NCBI GenBank assembly: GCA_018882645.1
Contig: VERM01000028.1
Coordinates: 1 to 10,198 of the forward strand
Length of the DNA: 10,198 nucleotides
Direction of reading: 5' to 3'
DNA from: Ferruginibacter sp.
GTDB lineage: Bacteria > Bacteroidota > Bacteroidia > Chitinophagales > Chitinophagaceae
Below the pieces are notes generated by a model. The model searched no databases, was not told the origin of the DNA, and saw only the letters and a program-made list of their open reading frames with translations. Each line of letters begins with the position of its first letter. Position 1 is the stretch's first letter. A program made the translations under genes and the position numbers. This document shows, in pieces, positions 6,753-10,198 of this stretch.

Positions 6753-7295
6753 TTGCTGATTATTTGGATTTTATTCCTTTCTGCTGGAATTATTTTTTAT
6801 TTAATTTACCCCCAAAAATTTACTGCAGAAAGAATTGCTTCTTTCATGAATCGATTCAGTTCGCATTTGTTGGTGGGGTATTTAATTATTTCAATTCTTC
6901 GCGGAATAACACTTATACCAAGCACTCCATTTGTTTTTGCCGGCGTATTGTTATTCCCTGATCAACCGCTGCTGGTGTTGACGATCTCCATAATAGCTAT
7001 TGGCTGCTCAACGACGTTCATTTATTTTTTTTCTCATTTACTTAATCTGGAAAAAGCGATTGGAAAAATGTATCCACAGGATAAGCTACAAAAAAAACTA
7101 AATTCACCTCTGGGCGTATTTTTTGTTTTTTTGTGGTCTTTTTTTCCGGTCGTGCCTACAGATGCCGTGAGTTTTGCTGCCGGCGCCATAAAAATGAATT
7201 TTACCAAATTTATTCTGGCTGTTCTTTCGGGGGAGCTGATCATATGCTCTTTCTATGTCTTTATGGGGAGGGAGTTTTTCTCCTGGATATTTTAA
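6753..7295 (+). CDS. VTT-domain membrane protein (TVP38/TMEM64, DedA-like superfamily)
   Basis: The 180-residue inner-membrane protein shows the VTT (SNARE-associated) pattern: a first helix (2-19), LRG (49-51) with a conserved-type Arg, IPSTPFVFAGVLLFP (55-69), and then FFPVVPTDAVSFAAG (130-144), MNFTKFILAVLSGE (148-161) and a final helix. Related DedA/VTT proteins include phospholipid scramblases and undecaprenyl-phosphate or phosphatidylethanolamine carriers; the substrate here is unknown. No ATG exists in frame between the upstream stop (6714-6716) and the first helix. TTG 6753 is taken as start because it directly follows an A-rich tract, as in the two genes before it. It lies 54 bases after the four-helix gene, so cotranscription is likely but less sure. 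The stop overlaps that of the convergent guanylyltransferase gene. Confidence 0.82.
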   Translation: MLIIWILFLSAGIIFYLIYPQKFTAERIASFMNRFSSHLLVGYLIISILRGITLIPSTPFVFAGVLLFPDQPLLVLTISIIAIGCSTTFIYFFSHLLNLEKAIGKMYPQDKLQKKLNSPLGVFFVFLWSFFPVVPTDAVSFAAGAIKMNFTKFILAVLSGELIICSFYVFMGREFFSWIF

Positions 7296-8374
7296 ATAAA
7301 CTTATCTCCCTTGTTTCGCTTTACTTCGGCAACATATTCTTTAATCTCCTGCTCCTTGTCTTTTTTACAAATCAACAATACATCCTTTGTATCTACTACA
7401 ATAAAATCCTCGAGACCCTGAAGTAAAATCAGCTTTTTATTATCGGCATGCACCATGTTTTTTGTGGAATCAATAATCATCACGTTGTTTCCTGCCACAG
7501 CATTGTCGAGATAGTCTTTCTCAATTGTATCATATGCGCTCGCCCATGTGCCCAAATCACTCCAGCCGAAAGAGGATGGTATCACATATACATTATCGGC
7601 TTTTTCCATGATGCCGTAGTCTATAGAAATATTTACACATTGTGGATAAATCCGCTCTATGGCCGCCTGTTCATTTTCGGTATTGAAAGACCCCCGCTCC
7701 GCATCAAAAACTTCGTGCATTTCAGGCAGCAATTGCTCAAACGCCTTTACAATATTCTTTACCTCCCATACAAATATTCCTGCGTTCCATAAAAAATCTC
7801 CACTGGCCACGAAAGTTTTAGCCAGTTCGCGATCCGGTTTTTCCGTAAATGTTTTTACCTTATACACACTATCACTCACCGGCATCTGCTGAAACTGAAT
7901 ATATCCATAGCCGGTGTTTGGGTTGGTGGGTTTAATTCCTAAAGTGACCAACGCTTTTATGTTGGAGGTAAAACTCAGAGCTTTCATACATATTTCCTCA
8001 AAAGCAGGCTCATCCAAAATCAAGTGATCTGCAGGAGCACAAATCAAATTCGCATTCGGATTCAGCTGATCAATTTTATAGGAAACATAAGCCACACAAG
8101 GAGCTGTATTTTTTCGGGAAGGCTCACAGAGGATATTACTCGCAGGAATCGAAGGCAGCTGCTCTTTAACGATATCTCTGTAGGAATCAGAGGTAACTAC
8201 ATATATATTTTCTGTAGGAATGAATTTAGCAAACCGATCAAATGTAGATTGTATCAGCGTCTTACCGGTATTTAAAATGTCTAAAAACTGCTTGGGATAG
8301 TTCGTCCTGCTCATCGGCCAGAATCGACTGCCAATGCCACCGGCCATTATAGCAACGTAATTGTTTTTGTTCAT
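7292..8374 (-). CDS. Mannose-1-phosphate guanylyltransferase (GDP-mannose pyrophosphorylase), single-domain form
   Basis: It makes GDP-mannose from GTP and mannose 1-phosphate in the cytoplasm, feeding GDP-mannose, GDP-fucose and related sugars into surface glycans. The 360-residue product has the signature GGIGSRFWPMSRTNYPKQF (12-30), EPSRKNTAP (84-92), PADH (114-117), GIKPTNPNTGYGYIQ (146-160), FTEKP (176-180), GDFLWNAGIFVW (192-203), SIDYGIMEKA (250-259) and FGWSDLGTW (269-277). It stops after the nucleotidyltransferase and a short C-terminal part, so there is no phosphomannose isomerase domain as in bifunctional ManC/AlgA. The start is ATG 8374. It lies 70 bases after kdsD on the same strand with no terminator seen between, so it is probably cotranscribed. 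Its stop overlaps that of the VTT gene. Confidence 0.94.
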   Translation of the reverse strand: MNKNNYVAIMAGGIGSRFWPMSRTNYPKQFLDILNTGKTLIQSTFDRFAKFIPTENIYVVTSDSYRDIVKEQLPSIPASNILCEPSRKNTAPCVAYVSYKIDQLNPNANLICAPADHLILDEPAFEEICMKALSFTSNIKALVTLGIKPTNPNTGYGYIQFQQMPVSDSVYKVKTFTEKPDRELAKTFVASGDFLWNAGIFVWEVKNIVKAFEQLLPEMHEVFDAERGSFNTENEQAAIERIYPQCVNISIDYGIMEKADNVYVIPSSFGWSDLGTWASAYDTIEKDYLDNAVAGNNVMIIDSTKNMVHADNKKLILLQGLEDFIVVDTKDVLLICKKDKEQEIKEYVAEVKRNKGDKFI

Positions 8375-8444
8375 GAACGTTAGTTTTAACTTTTACCTTT
8401 TAATTATTAGCCGCTTTACAGTGGGCGTGCTTCTGAATTTTCCA

Positions 8445-9410
8445 TCAAATAATCCCCTCCCTTATCAAATCCTGCAAATGAACAATGCCAACAAATAGTT
8501 CGTTCTGTGTAACAAGCAAATGATTGATGTTGTGCTCTTTCATCAACTGAAGCGCTTCGGCTGCCAAAGACTCCGTATCAATTGTTTTGGGAGTAGCGCC
8601 CATGATATCTTCTGCTTTCAATGAAATGAAATCATCATGCTTTTCCAGCATTCTTCGTATATCCCCGTCCGTTATGATTCCCAAGATTTTTCCATCGGTG
8701 TCCAATACCGCTACCGCCCCCAGCCTATTTTGGGTGATCTGAACAATCACATCCTTGATGCCTAATCCGGCAGAAACAGAAGGAGCTGCTTTCTTGTTTA
8801 TGATATCTGACACCCGTATATATAATTTCTTACCCAAGGATCCTCCGGGATGAAACCGTGCAAAATCGCTGCTCTTGAAGCCTTTTAATTCCATCAAACA
8901 TATGGCCAGCGCATCTCCCATAACCATCTGGGCGGTGGAGCTGCTCGTTGGCGCCAGATTGTTCGGACAAGCCTCCTGTAATACGGTGGTATTAATTAAA
9001 ATGTCGCAGTGATGAGCAAGATATGATCCCGTATTTCCTGCCATACCAATAAGCGTATTGCCAAAGCCTTTAAGCAAGGGTATCAGCACTTTTATCTCCG
9101 GACTGTCTCCGCTTTTACTGATAACCATAACCACATCATCTTTCTGAATCATACCCAAATCACCATGAATGGCATCGGCGGCATGCATAAAAATGGATGG
9201 CGTTCCGGTACTGTTTAAAGTCGCAGTTATTTTCTGGGCAATAATGGCGCTTTTTCCTATTCCGCTCAGAACAAGACGTCCCTTAGCCGAAGCAACACGT
9301 TCAACCGCATTAAAAAAATCGTCGTTGATATAAGACTCCAGATCAATTAATGAAGCTGACTGAATTTTTATAACACGCCGTGCTGCAGATATGACATCAT
9401 TTTTATTCAT
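8445..9410 (-). CDS. kdsD: Arabinose-5-phosphate isomerase (KdsD/KpsF/GutQ family)
   Basis: It interconverts ribulose 5-phosphate and arabinose 5-phosphate, the first step of Kdo synthesis. The 321-residue product has an SIS domain (about 33-190) and two CBS domains (about 203-262 and 268-321), the standard architecture. Motifs are SGIGKSA (49-55), HAADAIHGDLGMI (76-88), SKSGDSPE (98-105), EACPNNLAPTSSSTA (146-160) and HPGGSLGKKL (187-196). Lys53, Glu105, Glu146 and His187 match E. coli KdsD catalytic residues Lys59, Glu111, Glu152 and His193 at a constant offset of six, so the enzyme should be active. The start is ATG 9410, just behind an exact consensus-type promoter. It heads a pair with the guanylyltransferase and is divergent from recQ. 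kdsA and kdsC are not in the window. Confidence 0.95.
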   Translation of the reverse strand: MNKNDVISAARRVIKIQSASLIDLESYINDDFFNAVERVASAKGRLVLSGIGKSAIIAQKITATLNSTGTPSIFMHAADAIHGDLGMIQKDDVVMVISKSGDSPEIKVLIPLLKGFGNTLIGMAGNTGSYLAHHCDILINTTVLQEACPNNLAPTSSSTAQMVMGDALAICLMELKGFKSSDFARFHPGGSLGKKLYIRVSDIINKKAAPSVSAGLGIKDVIVQITQNRLGAVAVLDTDGKILGIITDGDIRRMLEKHDDFISLKAEDIMGATPKTIDTESLAAEALQLMKEHNINHLLVTQNELFVGIVHLQDLIREGII

Positions 9411-9421
9411 CTATCAAGGGG

Positions 9422-9452
9422 CAAACCTACTTCAAATAGTGGAAAAATCAAA
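9422..9452 (-). promoter_or_regulatory. Bacteroidota consensus promoter for kdsD
   Basis: Read on the minus strand, TTTG (9452-9449), exactly 19 bases, then TAGGTTTG (9429-9422). This fits the known Bacteroidota pattern TTTG-N19-TAnnTTTG at every fixed position and is the best promoter in the window. It ends 11 bases before the ATG, so transcription would start only several bases upstream of the start codon. Confidence 0.7.
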
Positions 9453-9508
9453 GACAGATGATTTGTTGTCTAAAAAATGGTTATATCATAAAAATGATTT
9501 AACTTAAT

Positions 9509-9518
9509 ATCAATTGAT
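9509..9518. other. Palindrome in the kdsD-recQ intergenic region
   Basis: ATCAATTGAT is a perfect 10-base palindrome. It extends, with one unpaired base, into TTAAT on the left (9504-9508) and ATTAA on the right (9520-9524). It lies between the two divergent promoters, so it could be an operator, but the region is so AT-rich that chance is likely. Apart from the promoters, 9411-9653 shows no gene. Confidence 0.25.
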
Positions 9519-9557
9519 AAATTAATTTTAACATAGTTGTTAATTTAATTTGTCCGC

Positions 9558-9589
9558 TTTGTATTTGAAATGATTTTAAACTAATTTCG
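9558..9589 (+). promoter_or_regulatory. Candidate Bacteroidota-type promoter for recQ
   Basis: TTTG (9558-9561), 20 bases, then TAATTTCG (9582-9589), which differs from TAnnTTTG at one position. The predicted leader to the recQ ATG would be about 60 bases. Spacing and sequence are near consensus but not exact. Confidence 0.4.
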
Positions 9590-9653
9590 TTGGCCTTTCA
9601 AATTATCAAGCGAATTGATATGCGATTGAATGTTATGAGATAATTACAAAGAG

Positions 9654-10198
9654 ATGTCCACAGCAAAAAAACCTACAAAAACCGCGTCAAAAAAACCCGT
9701 TAAGAAGATCGAATCGCCTTCCGGCCTTTCCGTTCAACTCCAAAAGCATTTTGGTTTTGATCAGTTTAAAGGTCCTCAGGAAAAAATAATCCAATCACTG
9801 CTTGAAGGGAAAGATACATTTGTAATCATGCCCACCGGAGGTGGAAAGAGCCTTTGTTATCAATTGCCGGCAATGATCAGCGACGGCGTTGCCATTATTG
9901 TATCTCCACTGATTGCGCTGATGAAAAATCAGGTAGATTTGGTTAGAGGCTACAGCAGCAAAGACAATGTGGCTCATTTTCTCAACAGCACACTCAACAA
10001 AAGTCAGCAAAAAAAAGTAAAAGACGATGTTACAGACGGCACTACAAAGATGTTATATGTGGCTCCGGAAACCATGACCAAGGAGGACAATATTGCTTTT
10101 TTTAAGTCCATCACAATATCATTTTTTGCCGTTGATGAGGCGCACTGTATTTCAGAGTGGGGTCATGATTTCAGGCCGGAGTACAGAAGATTAAAAGA
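9654..10198 (+). CDS. recQ: ATP-dependent DNA helicase RecQ, N-terminal part (3' end outside window)
   Basis: RecQ is a 3'-5' superfamily 2 helicase acting in recombination and repair of stalled forks. The first 181 residues are visible. The Q-motif region is [14 protein letters not shown] (33-46), Walker A PTGGGKS (60-66) continues into LCYQLPA, motif Ia is [12 protein letters not shown] (83-94), and the Walker B box DEAH (161-164) runs into the aromatic-rich loop [16 protein letters not shown] (165-180) typical of RecQ. All key residues seen are intact. The helicase core is preceded by about 20 residues rich in lysine ([18 protein letters not shown]), longer and more basic than the E. coli N-terminus. 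ATG 9654 is the first start after an in-frame TGA at 9636-9638. HRDC and RQC domains would lie beyond the edge. Confidence 0.94.
   Translation, partial: MSTAKKPTKTASKKPVKKIESPSGLSVQLQKHFGFDQFKGPQEKIIQSLLEGKDTFVIMPTGGGKSLCYQLPAMISDGVAIIVSPLIALMKNQVDLVRGYSSKDNVAHFLNSTLNKSQQKKVKDDVTDGTTKMLYVAPETMTKEDNIAFFKSITISFFAVDEAHCISEWGHDFRPEYRRLK

Noticed and set aside
8369..8378. Palindrome GTTCATGAAC around the guanylyltransferase start codon
   Set aside because: It is short and half of it is fixed by the start codon and the Asn codon, so chance explains it.
9485..9498. ATCAT-AAAA-ATGAT inverted repeat in the kdsD-recQ region
   Set aside because: Five-base arms in very AT-rich DNA are expected by chance, and there is no link to a promoter element.

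Overview
The window looks like chromosomal DNA from a Bacteroidota bacterium, most likely close to Chitinophagaceae/Sphingobacteriia. The evidence is the moderately AT-rich sequence, A-rich leaders without Shine-Dalgarno sites, a signal peptide ending in the N-A-Q style common in this phylum, and promoter-like sites of the Bacteroidota primary sigma factor type (TTTG, about 19 bases, TAnnTTTG). One such site, upstream of kdsD, matches exactly. No tRNA, rRNA, CRISPR array, insertion sequence or phage gene was seen.

Layout, left to right. A truncated gene for a secreted protein runs leftwards off the window (220 to 1). Divergent from it is kdsB, CMP-Kdo synthetase (440-1174). It meets, tail to tail, a leftward feoB / methionine-type aminotransferase pair (4482 to 1171). 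Divergent from feoB is a rightward four-gene cluster (4653-7295): an SPFH protein ending in a GYF_2-like domain and polyproline, a small GYF_2-like protein, a four-helix membrane protein and a VTT (TVP38/DedA-type) membrane protein. This meets, tail to tail, a leftward kdsD / mannose-1-phosphate guanylyltransferase pair (9410 to 7292). Divergent from kdsD is recQ (from 9654), cut by the right edge. No gene-free stretch exceeds 300 bases; the longest are 221-439 and 9411-9653.

Functionally, kdsD (first step of Kdo synthesis), kdsB (activation of Kdo) and the GDP-mannose synthase all supply sugars for lipopolysaccharide or other surface glycans, though they lie in two separate transcription units. 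feoB imports ferrous iron. The SPFH/GYF/VTT cluster is the least understood part and the best candidate for an undescribed system. By analogy with YdjI-type SPFH proteins it may be a membrane-organising or membrane-stress module, with GYF-polyproline contacts between its first two products; that is inference.

Sequence-level oddities: both convergent gene pairs end in the same shared palindrome TTAA, so each pair's stop codons overlap. Three genes (feoB, the aminotransferase, the VTT protein) have no usable ATG and appear to start with GTG or TTG. The aminotransferase lies in the same frame as feoB, ten codons beyond its stop.
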